Positions 32,231 to 44,285 are shown, numbered from the stretch's first letter. The stretch: DNA of 64,000 bases from Lithodes maja (GCA_037953745.1 JBAKBP010003130.1:1-64000), one strand, 5' to 3'. Notes: generated by a model not told the origin, from the sequence alone. Numbers and translations: made by a program.

Positions 32231-33104
32231 TATTTACATAATGATAAGCAACGTCTGGCAAAAGGGCTCTAATCTCATCTACCCTATTCCGCACATAAAC
32301 TGGCAGAGACTTCTTGCTATGTATCCAGTTGAGTGCGACCTGACTATCGCACCATACGTGAACGATTTCAATATTTAATTCGCTCTCGTATGCTGCGCGT
32401 ACATGTTGCACCAGACGTGCTAATAGAAGCATGGCAGTCAATTCCATTTTAGGGATAGTTACCTTTTTAACCGGGGCTACCTTGGCCCGGGCTGTAACTA
32501 AATGTGCCCCAAATGAAGTAACAACATATATGGCTACCCCGTATGCCGTGGCGCTAGCATCGCAAAACGTGTGTAACGTAACGTCACCGAACGCCGCCAC
32601 TTTACGAGGTATAGGTTTAGTACATAGGATGGCATATTCATTCAACAACAATGTCCCTTGGTCATTCAGGTCCTCGGGCAAACTGTCATCCCATCCTATC
32701 TTACGTCTCCAAACTTCCTGCATTAGAATCCTAGCTCTTATGGTAACAGGTAATGCTAGACCCAAAGGATCAAAAAATTGCGCAACTTTGCTCAACAGAC
32801 TTCTTTTTGTGTGCGCTCCTGTCTGCTGAGCAAAAGACCTTGTTTGAAAAGTTAGTAAGTCATGTTTAGGTTGCCAGATCATCCCCAAATTTCTGGACTT
32901 TTCCTGGTTAAGAGATGCCGTACCATCCACTTGTATTAAACTCAAGATCTTCACTATTAGTAACCCACTCGCGGAGAAATAGATGTGCATCCGCAAACAA
33001 TCTGCGTGCTTGCCAGTATGCATACAACAAATCATCTTGACTATCGCTAGTACCCTGCAAATTGTCAATGTATAATCCGCGAGATAGTTTACTTGTGTCC
33101 TCAT
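32231..33104 (-). pseudogene. BEL RNase H region
   Basis: Continues from the RT in another frame: SLLSKVAQFFDPLGLALPVT, then TFCDASATAYGVAIY (first RNase H Asp), KMELTAMLLLARL and VWCDSQVALNWI. It stops where LINE J1 enters, right after a HYVNS phrase that resumes at 28871 as KENPSDLITRG. Confidence 0.85.
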
Positions 33105-35673
33105 GAGTGTCAGCTAGATGTTTTCTGATTGTGGCATTTAACAAAAACTGCGAGCAAGTGGCCCCAAAGAGTACAACCCGAAAACGGTATATTATGATGG
33201 GACTTTCAGAGTCGCTAATGTCGCCGAACCAAAGAAAGCGGGTAACATCTCTATCTTCCTCCTTTAGCTTGACCATCAAGAATGCCTTCTCGATGTCACT
33301 GGTATAGGCATACTTCCCCAGCCTAAACCGCAATAGATGTTGGGACAGATCCGACACCATGGACGGACCTGCCAACAGGCAGTCATTTAGACTGGGTTGT
33401 TGTCCTTGGTGGGCAGAACAGTCATACACCACCCGTATTGGTGTGGTGACGCTGTCTTTCTTTACCCCATGATGGGCCAGATAGTGAACCCTACCCTTCT
33501 TACACGGTTCCCTGACATCGACTCTCTCTATAAAGCCCCTATCCTCATAACTCCGAAATACATCGTCATACGCCTGGCGCGTGCTCGGTTCGTTAGACAA
33601 TTTCCGCTGCAATGCGCGCAAGCGACCTAATGCCAAACCATAGTTGGTAGGCAGGCTTATCTCACTGTTCTTCCAGGGTAAACTAACTTTATATTGCTTG
33701 TCTGAGGCACAGTAGCACACAGACTCGTCAAACCTTTGTAGCGCAACTTCCGAGTCATAATCAGTCTCCATAGGATTAATGCCTATGTGATCCAATCTCC
33801 ACAGTCGTTCCAGGTCGAACTCGGCAGCCATCTTAGGGTCACTAGGTTGGGAATCCTCCCTTCCCAACTCCTCTGCCGCGGTTACATTGACTCTATATAT
33901 CGAGACCGTGTCGACCAGGACCTTTGACTGTGTAGTATGCACCTTTCCGCTCATGCAGTATCCAAATTTAGTGGGGATTAAAATTACACCACACATCTTT
34001 TTAAATCCAGGGTATACTACTTCATAATAATGATCCACACCAAGTAGAACATGCACCTCGCTCTGATTTCCCATGGGATCTGACAAGTTAACCCCTTTGC
34101 TACGTAATGCGTGTTCCACCTTCTTCACACCCACAGATACATATTCTGGTAGGGTGTCTACTACGATACAAGTCATAAAGTACCGGTTTTTACGATAGAA
34201 ATATGAAATCTCCGCTATCTCGTAGTCTTGTTTATCAGTAACCCCTGTGAAGCCCTGTAATCGAAGAGTCTCAGCCCCTACGATTCGGTGCTTCAATCCC
34301 ACTAGTACGGACCTCTTTATAAAGGAACATTGAGATCCTTGATCTAGAAGTACCCGACAAACTTTGTTAATGTCATTACCTTCCATGGGAATCTGTATTG
34401 TGGGCAATATAGTGGTGTCTTGCGTGCTACCTAGTGCCACAGTTGTAGTACCCTCATTTTTGACGTCTTTGACTTTATCTGCAGTAGGACACAACTTATC
34501 AAAGTGATGTCCTTTGCAGTGCCGACAGGGCCTTAAGTATGTAGCAGTACATTGTCCCTGCTTACCATGTTCCCCACTTAGACAACCTACACATAGCTTC
34601 AATCTTTTCGCCTGTGCTAGTTTTGTCTCATTTGTCGGGTATTTTACGCAGAAACTCCATTTATGTTTGTTGTTACATAGCTTACATAGAATCTGAGCAG
34701 GTTTCTTATACACACCCTCTTTCTTTACTTTAGTCCCCACTGTCATGCTTATTGTTCCCCTCTTCTCTACATTCTCACTCCCTCCCGACACATACATTCT
34801 CCCTTTGTTCAACTGTAGATTATTGATCTCCTTGCTGAACTGAGTTTTGAACTCCCCCAGCTCAAATGATCTTACCTTATCAAGTATTGCCATAGGAAGC
34901 TTCTGACGCAAGATAATAACTATCATTTCCTGCGTGGTAAGCCCTAGGGTGTCTAGCGATCGAGTATGGCACTCCATATTTGCCCTGAAGTTTGTCAACT
35001 CCTCAACCTTATACTGTGGTTCTGCGAGCCCCAACAAGGCAACGACATGGGCCATCTTCAACTGCTCTCTATCCCCGTATGTGGACTCTAATAAGTGTAC
35101 CGCTTCAAGATAACTACCACCCACTACTGCAAAACCCTCTATTAAATGTAAGGCCTCACCTTCCATTTGTCCCTTCAGATAGTGAAACTTGCGGACATTA
35201 TCCAAAGAGGATTCATGAACCGTAGATCGAAATACGTCCCAGAAAGCTAACCACTCGGTTAACTTGCCCCCAAATGTAGGAAGATTGAGCTTTGGGAGGT
35301 GTACAGTATGTTTTGGGTCAGCCCTTCTATGGGCCTCATTATCGCCTCCCATCTTACTTGCGACAGCACGCTGTAATAGGTACTTCGCTCTAAAGACAGG
35401 TTCGTCTTAGAGGGCGCGATTATCACACTCTGTAACTATCTCTTCCTCCTCTATCATGTCAGCCACAATCACCTCACTCAGAGCCGTAATACGACTGTGG
35501 GTAGCCTGGACGTTTTCTAATCTAGCCTCCAATTCCTCTAGTTCAGCAGTAGTGATGAAAGTGTTGACGTCCACAATTAGCCTATTTAATACTCTCCGAA
35601 GTCCCGCCCTTTGATTTTTAGGGGCTTTGATCAGCACCCCACTAGACGGTGTCTCTTTATCGTTTTTATCCAT
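32908..35673 (-). pseudogene. BEL gag, protease and RT
   Basis: ATG at 35673-35671. A nonsense TAA at 35407-35409 interrupts the early gag; the same frame runs on to 32908. Gag includes LPKLNLPTFGGKLTEWLAFW, a typical BEL gag phrase, and Cys/His clusters: LCKLCNNKHKWSFC, CVGCLSGEHGKQGQC and CRHCKGHHFDKLC. Protease motif is LLDQGSQCSF. RT has VVYDCSAHQGQQPSLND, TSDIEKAFLMVKL, FGATCSQFLLNATI and YIDN at the active site, a variant seen in Pao-type RTs. A frameshift near 32940 moves translation to the RNase H frame. Confidence 0.9.
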
Positions 35674-36062
35674 TTTGCATGTGAGCCTATAGGCTATGTA
35701 TCTAAATGTTACGTTACAAAAACAACGGCCATATAATAGTCTAATTAAGAGACGCCAACCGGCGGACTTCTATGTTATGGAGAAAAAATAGTACACTAAA
35801 TAGCAATACCTACTAATGGATCATATTGAACAAGAAAAAATGTTAGGTCAGGTCATATGTCACAGGAAGTCTGAAACGGAAAAGAAAATTATTGGGGAAA
35901 GATGATGGGTGGGATGCAGGACTTAGGCAGGCACAACGATGTGACCCTGCATTCCGGCTCTAACCATCGCTTGGCTAGCCTTGCCAGTTTATCATAGAGT
36001 TGTTCCTGCATCCTGTTATATGTCCCCTTGTTCATTGCCTTAAAATCCCTTACTGGTAGCTA

Positions 36063-36083
36063 ATTCCCGGGTCTGGGCACCAA
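36063..36083 (-). promoter_or_regulatory. Primer-binding site of BEL element
   Basis: On the minus strand TGGTGCCCAGACCCGGGAAT follows the 5' LTR after one base. Its complement, ending TCTGGGCACCA, has the look of a tRNA acceptor and T-arm (ATTCCCGGG). I have not named the tRNA. Confidence 0.7.
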
Positions 36084-36880
36084 TGTGGTAAACTATCAAT
36101 GGAAGTTAAATATTACTAAGCTATAATGAATAAAATAAAATCAATCTAAATGAAAACTACTCTATATCTAAATTGAATTCAATCTGAAACAAGCTAATTT
36201 ATATCCAAAGGTCTCACATAACAAATGTATATATAGGGTAAGGTTATAAGGGTTAATATCAGCCAGGAATTAACTCACCAATAGTTCCACATGGCAATGA
36301 GGCAAGGGAGAACGTTTTATCCAATATGGCGGTGGACAATGGGGAACGAGACTTCGGTCCCAAGACTCGAGTCAAGTTAAAGAAAGAATAAATGATTACA
36401 TGGGAATGGACATGATTATTATAATTTATGCTTATCTATCAGTCAGTCATGATGTCGATGAGAGCGTCGTGATGGTGTAGCTGAGTGTATTGCTGTATGT
36501 GTATTGTGATTACAGGCACAAAAGCACGATCAACTGAGGGCGGAAAATTAGATGTTAACTGGTTGGTGTTCGTGAAGGCTCTGGCGTACCTCAAAAGCAC
36601 ACCTTGCTGCCTTGGCAAACCGCCAGGAGCCCAAATTATCGTACCGCATTTAGGTTGCTCTATACGATAAATTATATTAATATATACGATAAATTCATAT
36701 ATACTACATAAGACCATGGCAATATTGCTTAATAGCATATTAGGCCTTTTATAACTTAACTTATTTACAATCTTATAATATACGATCTACTCGTCCTACG
36801 TCGTGCTGTAGGAGAGATCGTGACGTCACAGAGACATACGAGATCACAAAAGAGTCATATTCTATCGTATTTATACGATA
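36084..36880 (-). repeat. 5' LTR of BEL element
   Basis: 797 bp and nearly identical to 26191-26987. Contains repeated CGTATA/TATCG motifs near its 5' (right) end. Confidence 0.9.
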
Positions 36881-37208
36881 CCGGTCGTCCTTACCAGAAC
36901 TACCAACAACGGAACCGAGGCCCTCAACAAAACGGGCCCCCCCAAAACAACCGTGACAGCCCCATCGTTATGATAAACCCATACGATTTCAAGGCCTGTA
37001 CTTCCGCTTGCCCGATCCATGATATAAGGGATCAAGCTAAGAAGAAAATGTCACTCAACAGGATCCTAGCAGCCAACGAGCAATCCCAGGACGTGGATAC
37101 CGCGTATACGGATGAAGAACACTGTCCCCCAGAGATAATGGACCATATTCAAGCCATCGAAGACAACCCAGAAGAAGAGGACGACGAGGAGATGGAAGAC
37201 CCATCCCA

Positions 37209-37253
37209 GGGTTTTTAAAGCCTCCCCCGCCCATTATGGCCTCGGCGGGGGAG
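37209..37253 (+). promoter_or_regulatory. Programmed -1 frameshift signal, Gypsy A gag/protease
   Basis: The heptamer G GGT TTT (37209-37215), in the gag register and followed immediately by the gag stop TAA, fits X XXY YYZ. After a 6-base spacer there is a perfect 10-bp stem: CTCCCCCGCC (37222-37231) with GGCGGGGGAG (37244-37253), loop 12 bases. The -1 frame entered is exactly the protease frame (LKPPPPIMASAGE). Confidence 0.85.
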
Positions 37254-40200
37254 TCTGTACCATGGAGTACTCCACCCATCTATCACCTAGCTAAGATAAA
37301 GGGCGTCGCTGTACGTCTTCTCATCGACACAGGAGCCGCACGGTCTTGCCTGTTTAATTCTTTTTACAAACAGCATCACAAAAGATTTGGAGCACTGCAC
37401 GCATTCAAAAACAACTTAATCAGTGCCGGGGACACACCTTTAGCTAGTTGAGAAGAGACCACGCCCCTGCCCGTCACGACCCCCAAGCGCGAGGCCAACT
37501 GTCACCACCCTTTTGTAATTTTCCACTCCAACTGCACCCTATATGACGGCTACATGGGATTAGACGTCATGGAAAAATTGCAAGTTCAACTAGATTGCGG
37601 GGACCGTTTAATTACATTTAAAACAAAGAAGAAAAGCCTCCACCCTCGAATCACAGAAATCTCCCCCAAATCCTCTCAACAACATCCAACATCCAACATC
37701 CAACCTAAGCCCACTTCAAAGCCTACTCATCTGCCACCACCTACCCCACCAACGGCCTCTACCACCGTGATGACCCCTGCTATGACATCTCAGAAAGTGG
37801 TAATTCCAGCTCAACACCAACAATGGGTGCCAATATACCAACCCATAAACTCCACCATGATATTCTCACCAAACCAGACTCACCTCCAAGCAGGGAGATG
37901 CCGGATACAACCTGCCCTCGTCCCCCCCACCAGGGGCGCCACCATGATTGCAAATATTTCCGATGAACCCCTCACCCTACCCAAGGGCCTTGTCATTGGA
38001 GATTTAGAGACCTTCGAAGATTACCAACCTACAAGTTCCATACCAAGTTTGCCCCCTGTCCTGCCCACGATGCCACCTCACCTGACAAAACTTCAACGTA
38101 AACAACTCTCCTCCCTCCTCCGAGAATTCACAGATGTATTTGCCCAATCTGATTTGGAAATTGGGCAAACTAAAGTGGTAGAACACAGTATTCATACCGA
38201 AGGACCTCCCCTCCGCCAACCTTCACGACGAAAGAACCCTCTACAACGTCAGGAAGAAGAGAGACAAGTACAAGAAATGTTGGACGCCGGTATAGCCACG
38301 CCCTCTATCAGTCCCTGGTCCTCTCCCGTCGTCCTAGTACAAAAAAAGGACGGATCCACAAGATTCTGTGTGGATTACAGACGCCTGAACGACGCCACCA
38401 TCAAAGACGCCACACCCTTGCCTAGAATCGATGACTCTCTCGATTCCCTGCATGGATCGAAATGGTTCACTACTCTAGACCTCCAGGCAGGATACTGGCA
38501 GGTACCCATCAAGACCAGCCACCAACAAAAGACTGCATTTTCCACCAGTAGCGGAAACCTGTACGAATTCAATGTACTCCCATTCGGTCTCTGCAATGGT
38601 CCAGCCACTTTCTCATGCCTGATGGAATCAGTTCTCAAGGGCCTCACCTGGGAAACATGCCTAGCATACTTGGACGACGTCATAGTCTACGGTAAGACCT
38701 GGGAAGAACACCTTTAGCGCCTTCGTCAGGTGTTGCTCAGAATACGAGGAGCAGGTCTCAAACTCAAACCATCTAAATGCTCAGTAGCTAGGACATCAGT
38801 GGATTTCTTAGGCCATTTGATCTCAGCCGAAGGCATCTCACCTGACCCAAAGAAACTATCTGCAATTCAAGCACAAACTCCTCCGACCACCGTCAAGGGC
38901 GTTCGCTCCTTCTTGGGTTTAGCCACTTACTACAGGAGATTTGTCAACGGGTTTGCTGAAATCGCACGCCCACTACACGAATTAACCAAGAAGGAAGAAC
39001 CGTTCGTGTGGACCAAAGAAAGAGACACCGCCTTCAACACCTTAAAGACTCACCTGGTGCAAGCCCCAACCGTGGCCTTTCCAGACTACAGGCAACCATT
39101 CCGCCTATATACGGACGTATCCTTGTATGCAATAGGCACAGTGCTAGCCCAAATGCAAGACGGCAGAGAACACGTCATCGCTTACGCCAGCTCCACCCTC
39201 AACCCAGCCCAACGTAATTATGCAGCCACCAAGAGAGAGTGCCTGGGTGTAATCTGGGCATTAAATCACTTCCGCTACTTTTTGATCGGCACTACAGTCG
39301 ACATAATCACGGACCACCAATCTCTACAATGGCTCAGGAAATCAGAAACCAACTCTGCCCTACTTGTCTGCTGGCGAGAAACCTTAGAAGAATTTGATTT
39401 CGAAATCCATTATCGCCCCGGGAAGTTACACACAAATGCAGACGCTCTGTCACGTTTACCTGTCAAAACTGTGAACGTCGCCCAAAGCTGCTGTGCAAAT
39501 GGCACAAGTAACCCTCACCAACAAACTAACCAAGTTACTCCTCCCTCCAACGTTTTCTATGGCCAAGACGATACCATAGTAACCCCTCCAACCTTACGTT
39601 CGCCCCAGCTGATTCATTCATCGACAGAGGAAAATCAACTCTCCCTATTACATTCCTGGCTCAACAAGAAAAAACCCAAGTGGATTCCTAGAGAGATTTT
39701 CTACAACTTGCAGCGCGTCGGTGAACAGCTGTACACCGAGTCTGGTCACATTGCAGTGGACCCCCAAACAGCCCAAGAAATTTTGTTAAGAATCCATGAA
39801 GGAAATGGGATACATCTTGGACAAGCAAAAATGCTCAAAGTCTTTCAACAGATTTATTGGACCACAGGCCCCACCGCACTGACAAAGAAAATCACAGAAG
39901 CATGTAAACCCTGTAACCTAGGAAAAGACCGAACCAGGACACCCGGGCCTGCAGGTAAACTTGCCGCTGCTAAACCCTGGCAAACTCTGTCCCTGGACGT
40001 GATGGGTCCTTTCCCTTCAGTAAATGGGAAAAGATTTGTCGTCACTTTCGTAGACGTATATTCCAAGTTCATCATAGCCTGCCCTGTCAAAGATCATAGC
40101 GCACTTTCCGTGGCAGAAGTCTTAACCACTGAAATATTGGCAGTTTTTGGTCTGCCAGAAATCATTCTCTCTGACAACACACCAGAATTCACCAGAAAAG

Positions 40201-41006
40201 TATGGAAAAGTTTTTCTCAGCTATGCGGCATCAAGGTGTCCCATTCTTCCCCCTACTGGCCTCAAGGAAATTCCATCTGTGAGAGAAGCCACAAGACAAT
40301 CAACAACCAGCTAAGAACAAGACTCATCGCCCTCCAAACTCAAGACTGGCCAGCTCAAATGAAAATGATCCAGTGGGGTATGAATTCCTGTCCTCGAGAA
40401 GATGGCATCACGCCCCACGAAAGGATTTATGGTGTGGCCCCCCTACTCCTACCTTTTAGGACGCTAGCTAAACCTTCAACCCCTACTTTGGACATCGACC
40501 ATTTGCAACACCTCAAGAATGTCCTCAACACTGCACAAATAAGCCAAGATACCGCCAAGGACGTCTCCCCACCTCAAAACCCCTATGCCATCGACGATCA
40601 AGTGATGGTTGCCAAGTTACCAGTGATAAACAAACTAGGACCTAGATATGTGGGCCCCTATAAGATCATCAAAGTGCCAAATCCCTATCAAGTCATCATT
40701 AATTATCACGGAGTGACTAGGATATACCGAAACCGTTTTGTGAGGATTTATCGCCCCCTAATTAAGGATGAAGAAAACTCCTGGACCAACCAGCCTCCTA
40801 CCCCAATACAATCGACGAAGCCCTCATCACGCCCCACTGATAATGAGTTGCCAACAAATATTTATTCCCCACCTGTACCTCCTCCAACCCTTTCTTATTC
40901 ACGCCCACCCCCACCATCACCTCCCCCCCCCCCCCTGCAATCTACAGTCCCCCCCAATTCCTCCCCATCTATCGACCACATTTATGGCCTACCCCCCCTC
41001 CCATAA
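37214..41006 (+). pseudogene. pol: Gypsy A pol: protease, RT, RNase H, integrase
   Basis: One frame with two nonsense codons, TGA 37449-37451 and TAG 38715-38717. Protease: LLIDTGAARSC near 37320. RT: VQKKDGSTRFCVDYRRLND, then TTLDLQAGYWQVPI, LPFGLCNGPATF and the active site YLDDV (about 38670). RNase H: LYTDVSLYAIGTVLAQ, TKRECLGVIWAL and a TDHQSL motif; the usual DAS is DVS. Integrase: H-H-C-C finger (HEGNGIHLGQAK... CKPCNLGK), then D (LDVMGPF), D (ILSDNTPEF) and E (NSICERSHKTI). A long Pro-rich tail follows. With the stops it cannot make full Pol. Confidence 0.9.
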
Positions 41007-41552
41007 CACCCCCCAAACTTACCCCTCGCCCTCACCAGACAAACCCCGAGCCGTGCCCACCCCACCCCATCCAACACACCCCCTGCATTCGAGACTTCCG
41101 GCCAAACTCCCCCGTCGTCGTAGGCCTAAAAGCACGTCTACCACATCCGCATCCGCCTATCATCACAAGCCTTCTAGTAGTAAACAAGATGAATATTCTT
41201 CAACATCAAGTTCATCTTCAAATTCTCCCTCCCCTACCCCCCCCCGTCATCTTCCTCATATACGTCAACTAGTAAACAAACACCCCACTCTGCCTTTCGC
41301 CCCAAAAGCCATATTGCAAAACCCCTCACAAACCCCTCCACCTCACACACCCCATTATCCCCTCCCGGACGCCTGGCCCCACCCAATAAACCATACCCCT
41401 CAAGTATCAAGCCTAGCCCTCATTATTTACTGATCACTAAACCTAAGAAGGCCAACCCCCCAACCCCAAACCCCAAACCCCAGAGGATCTCCAACTACCC
41501 CCCACCAGTATCACCATCACCGTCGACGTCTTCCACAACCTCATCAATCCCG
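41007..41552 (+). other. Pro/Ser-rich region between pol and third ORF
   Basis: An overlapping frame (40768-41433) is open here but consists of Pro, His, Ser and Arg; it overlaps the pol C-terminus by about 240 bases. Just downstream TRSGRLSKPPGRF (in the 41553 frame) resembles the phrase that ends many Gypsy polyproteins. The region may be a degraded continuation of pol with frameshifts rather than a separate gene. Confidence 0.45.
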
Positions 41553-42947
41553 GTGCTAACAACTATCACAACCAGATCAGGCCGTCTGTCAAAACCCCCG
41601 GGTCGTTTTTCTTCAATTCGTCACCAACCTCACAACCCCACTCAGGGTCTTAAAGGACCCACCACCTCAACCTCACGCAACCTCATGCACTTAGCCGGAG
41701 AAATACGAATAGCAAATGTTACTGAAGAATATCTAATGCCAGCACTCACGAATTCGGACACCCCTATTCCCGTTTTGTGGTCAACTGCTATACTGCCTTC
41801 GCCAGCTGACCGAGGGAGGAAACCACAGTCCTCTCCAACCACCCTCACTTCCCCTCTACCCTCGACAGTGTCAACACGAAACTTCACCTCCTCTGTAAAA
41901 AAAAACATGACGACTTCTGAGAAAGCAAGCCAAACCAAGCCTCCCACAACCCCTCTACATGACAAGTTCATCACGAAAGTTTTGTGGGTCCGAGCCAATG
42001 ACCAAGTAACAAGGATGCAGTGGCCTGACTTACTCAACAAAGCACTGGCCAACTATCAACGTGAATCCTACCTGAAAATATTTACTGTAATGGACAGACC
42101 AGCCGACAACAGGTCATCAATTTGGTGGAAACATCTAGCTGACTGCGAACATTATCTACGTGACCACAACCTGTGGATTTTTTATTTGCAGTCACGAGGT
42201 CGTGACTTTCACGAGGAAGAAGGTAGTGAAATAACGGAGAAACAGTTACCCAAACATTCACCACCATCAAGCCGTTTTCCCTCTCATCCTACCACACCTC
42301 CTCATCACAGTGGAAGAATGGGAAACCGTGGCCGAGTAGAGGAAAGAACCAGGAACGAAAGGACCCGCGGACACCACCAGGTGACGCATCGGAGGCAGGG
42401 TTCCCCTCCACACCGCCAGGGGAGAAACCACTCATCTCCCTGTACCAACAATGATATATCCTACAGATCCGGAACACGAATTGCCACCATCAATATGACA
42501 CGTCCTCCAACACCAGAAGGAAACTTAATCATCACCATCAACAATTCCAAGGTCCAGGAAAATAACAGCAAGAAACGTAAAAGGCAGGACCCCCAACTCA
42601 TCAAAGACACAACAGCCAGCCCAGACAAACGTGCTCGGGCTGTTACCAAGGAGAGGGACTGTCCTCCAACACCAGGAAAGGATATAATCGTCAACCAGGA
42701 CAATGCCAAAGCACCAGGAAAAGAGAGAAGTGAGATAGACAGGCGACAACAAGAATGGCACCACCAACACCGTATCTACCCCCGCCCTTGTTACCCGCCC
42801 CCGCGTCCACTCTGGGACAAAAGAAACAAGAGGGTAGGGTCTAGGCAGTTCCCCCCCACTCCAAACCACAAGGAAGTAACCATCCCAAGTTACCAGTTGC
42901 TAGGTGCCATTTTGGCCCCTAATCCACCCACCGACCTGGCCAGGTAA
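41553..42947 (+). CDS. Third ORF of Gypsy A, extending 240 codons into the 3' LTR; unknown function
   Basis: An open frame of about 464 codons in pol's register. The first codon at 41553 is GTG, so the true start is unclear; the first ATG is near 41685. The first third holds TRSGRLSKPPGRF and a Ser/Thr/Pro-rich stretch. A compact segment follows (KFITKVLWVRANDQVTRMQW to DHNLWIFYLQSRGRDF) with Trp-rich, possibly folded sequence. From 42227 the frame enters the LTR and encodes a basic, disordered tail with nuclear-localisation-like clusters (NSKKRKRQDP, SPDKRARAVTK) and many RQG/PRP phrases. No signal peptide or membrane span is seen, so it is not an envelope gene. The 5' LTR keeps the same frame open. 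Confidence 0.6.
   Translation: MLTTITTRSGRLSKPPGRFSSIRHQPHNPTQGLKGPTTSTSRNLMHLAGEIRIANVTEEYLMPALTNSDTPIPVLWSTAILPSPADRGRKPQSSPTTLTSPLPSTVSTRNFTSSVKKNMTTSEKASQTKPPTTPLHDKFITKVLWVRANDQVTRMQWPDLLNKALANYQRESYLKIFTVMDRPADNRSSIWWKHLADCEHYLRDHNLWIFYLQSRGRDFHEEEGSEITEKQLPKHSPPSSRFPSHPTTPPHHSGRMGNRGRVEERTRNERTRGHHQVTHRRQGSPPHRQGRNHSSPCTNNDISYRSGTRIATINMTRPPTPEGNLIITINNSKVQENNSKKRKRQDPQLIKDTTASPDKRARAVTKERDCPPTPGKDIIVNQDNAKAPGKERSEIDRRQQEWHHQHRIYPRPCYPPPRPLWDKRNKRVGSRQFPPTPNHKEVTIPSYQLLGAILAPNPPTDLAR
42210..42226 (+). promoter_or_regulatory. Polypurine tract of Gypsy A
   Basis: Purine-rich GAGGAAGAAGGTAG lies directly before the 3' LTR start, the place where plus-strand DNA synthesis would be primed. 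It is also coding within the third ORF. Confidence 0.6.
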
Positions 42948-44280
42948 AAAGGTGCAGATATACTCCCACCAACTTTATTTAAGTATCTCAATCTAGAGCT
43001 GTTCTTGACACCCCGGGTAAAAGGACAGATTCGAAAGTTGAGGACGCAGTTTGAAAAGTTGGTTCAGTTGATCGCAAGGCGTAGACACAATTACGAGACT
43101 GTAGTCACCCATTATACTATTTTTTTTTAGTGGGTATCAACAAGCTGGTTTATTAGAGCCTTCTGGGTGAAGTAATCTAATATTCTCGGCCTACCTCAAC
43201 CCCGGCGCTATTGTGGATATAAGCAGACAGTCGGGTACTAACTAGCTTTTATCCAGGATAGACCAAACCACAAGAAATTCATCAAAGTATTTTTAAAGAC
43301 CAGAGTAGACAGGAGTTCACTCCTGCGTTCGCTCGATGCTATTTTGTCACGGCTTGGGCTAGGCAATTTAGTTATTTAAAGTCCCAAACCAAAGTACTTG
43401 AGTTACACTGTGGGAACCCAGTGGCGTCAGGACAACCCCACGGCCAGCGGATCTACCCCAGATTGGATTACTAATTCTACACCCATTGGATTAATTATTC
43501 TACACATCGAAAGTGAAGTTATTATACCGTAAAAGTTATAGAAGATCTAACTGTGAAAAGAAATTATACTTGGCGTATTATCAGAGAGAAAGTATATAAA
43601 GATCGAAAGTGAAAGTAATTAAAATATATCTACTGCGTATATGATAAAAGGTATTCTGGAAACATCGGATACTACGCATGTATATAAAAGCGAGAGAAAG
43701 GAAGCTCTAGTGAAACTCAAAGAAATTAGGGAAGTACTGATAATAATTCTGCTAAAATTAATAACAAATAAATTCAAGTTAACTTATGCGTAAGCACCAG
43801 TGATTTAACCTCAGGAAAATAATTACGTTTAGCTCCCAAATTCCAGAACCACTCTACGCAGGTAAATACCAAAAGTTCACATATCTAATTACTATATAAC
43901 CTTTCTAAGCACAAGTGTAAATCCTCGATTGAAAGGAGTGCTACTCTTATCTCTGAAATAAATACAGGACAAGTGTAATCTTTCAGTTAGAAAGCGGTCC
44001 CTAATACTTACTTAGATATTACATAGAACAATCCAGTCTTGCGAGTCAGACGTAGGGGAGCCTCGTTCGTTCACTTTAATTGTTTTGTTCTTGACCATTA
44101 TTGTTCTAGCTTTTACGTATGCGATATTCTTGTGCAAATAAACGGAATATGAATACACGTCTTGTGATAATTATCCTCTATTGTCTTTCTGTGTCTGTGG
44201 TAAAACAACATAACTTCTCCAGTTAGGAAGAGCCCACTTGATCAAAACCAATTAAACCCCAGTAAAAACCTGGCATAACA
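42227..44280 (+). repeat. 3' LTR of Gypsy A
   Basis: 2054 bp, same ends as the 5' copy. Its U3 part holds the last 240 codons of the third ORF. Substitutions relative to 19438-21493 are mostly in the non-coding part. Confidence 0.9.
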
Positions 44281-44285
44281 GGAAC

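Larger units (their letters stand above)
26191..36880 (-). mobile_element. BEL/Pao LTR retrotransposon in Gypsy A gag
   Basis: LTRs at 26191-26987 and 36084-36880 (797 bp each) differ at about 4 positions by hand count. The 5-bp ccggt flanks both sides (26186-26190 and 36881-36885). On the minus strand the order is gag, protease (LLDQGSQCSF), RT (YIDN), RNase H, integrase and a C-terminal domain, with no env. On the minus strand the LTR begins TATCGT and ends CCACA, so the 5' terminal dinucleotide is not TG. A LINE interrupts it at 28872-32230. Confidence 0.95.
21577..37218 (+). pseudogene. gag: Gypsy A gag, split by LINE J3 and BEL element
   Basis: ATG at 21577. Three pieces, 21577-21819, 25755-26190 and 36881-37218, stay in one frame when the two insertions are ignored; the BEL target duplication ccggt accounts for the second join. 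The N-terminal part is helical and basic-poor (RSHIPIPMYEEETFDIRTYL). The middle has FCVLLRILPASVRKHFALHG. Then come a Gln/Asn/Pro/Arg-rich linker, a short C-x3-C-x2-H motif (CTSACPIH) in place of a classical zinc knuckle, and an acidic tail ending PSQGF. Gag forms the particle. Termination at 37216-37218 is preceded by a frameshift signal. Confidence 0.85.
19438..44280 (+). mobile_element. Gypsy-type LTR retrotransposon A
   Basis: LTRs at 19438-21493 and 42227-44280 start TGAAATAACGG and end CTGGCATAACA. The 5-bp ggaac flanks both sides (19433-19437 and 44281-44285). Order is gag, then protease by -1 frameshift, RT, RNase H, integrase, then a third ORF into the 3' LTR. This protease-RT-RNase H-integrase order is that of Gypsy/Ty3. 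gag is split by a LINE (21820-25753) and by a BEL element (26191-36880). Two nonsense codons lie in pol. The LTRs differ by about 16 substitutions and 4 indels in 2055 bp by hand count. Confidence 0.95.

Noticed and set aside
41553..42947. Envelope gene for Gypsy A
   Set aside because: No signal peptide, membrane span, furin-type site or glycoprotein features; the product is basic and disordered.
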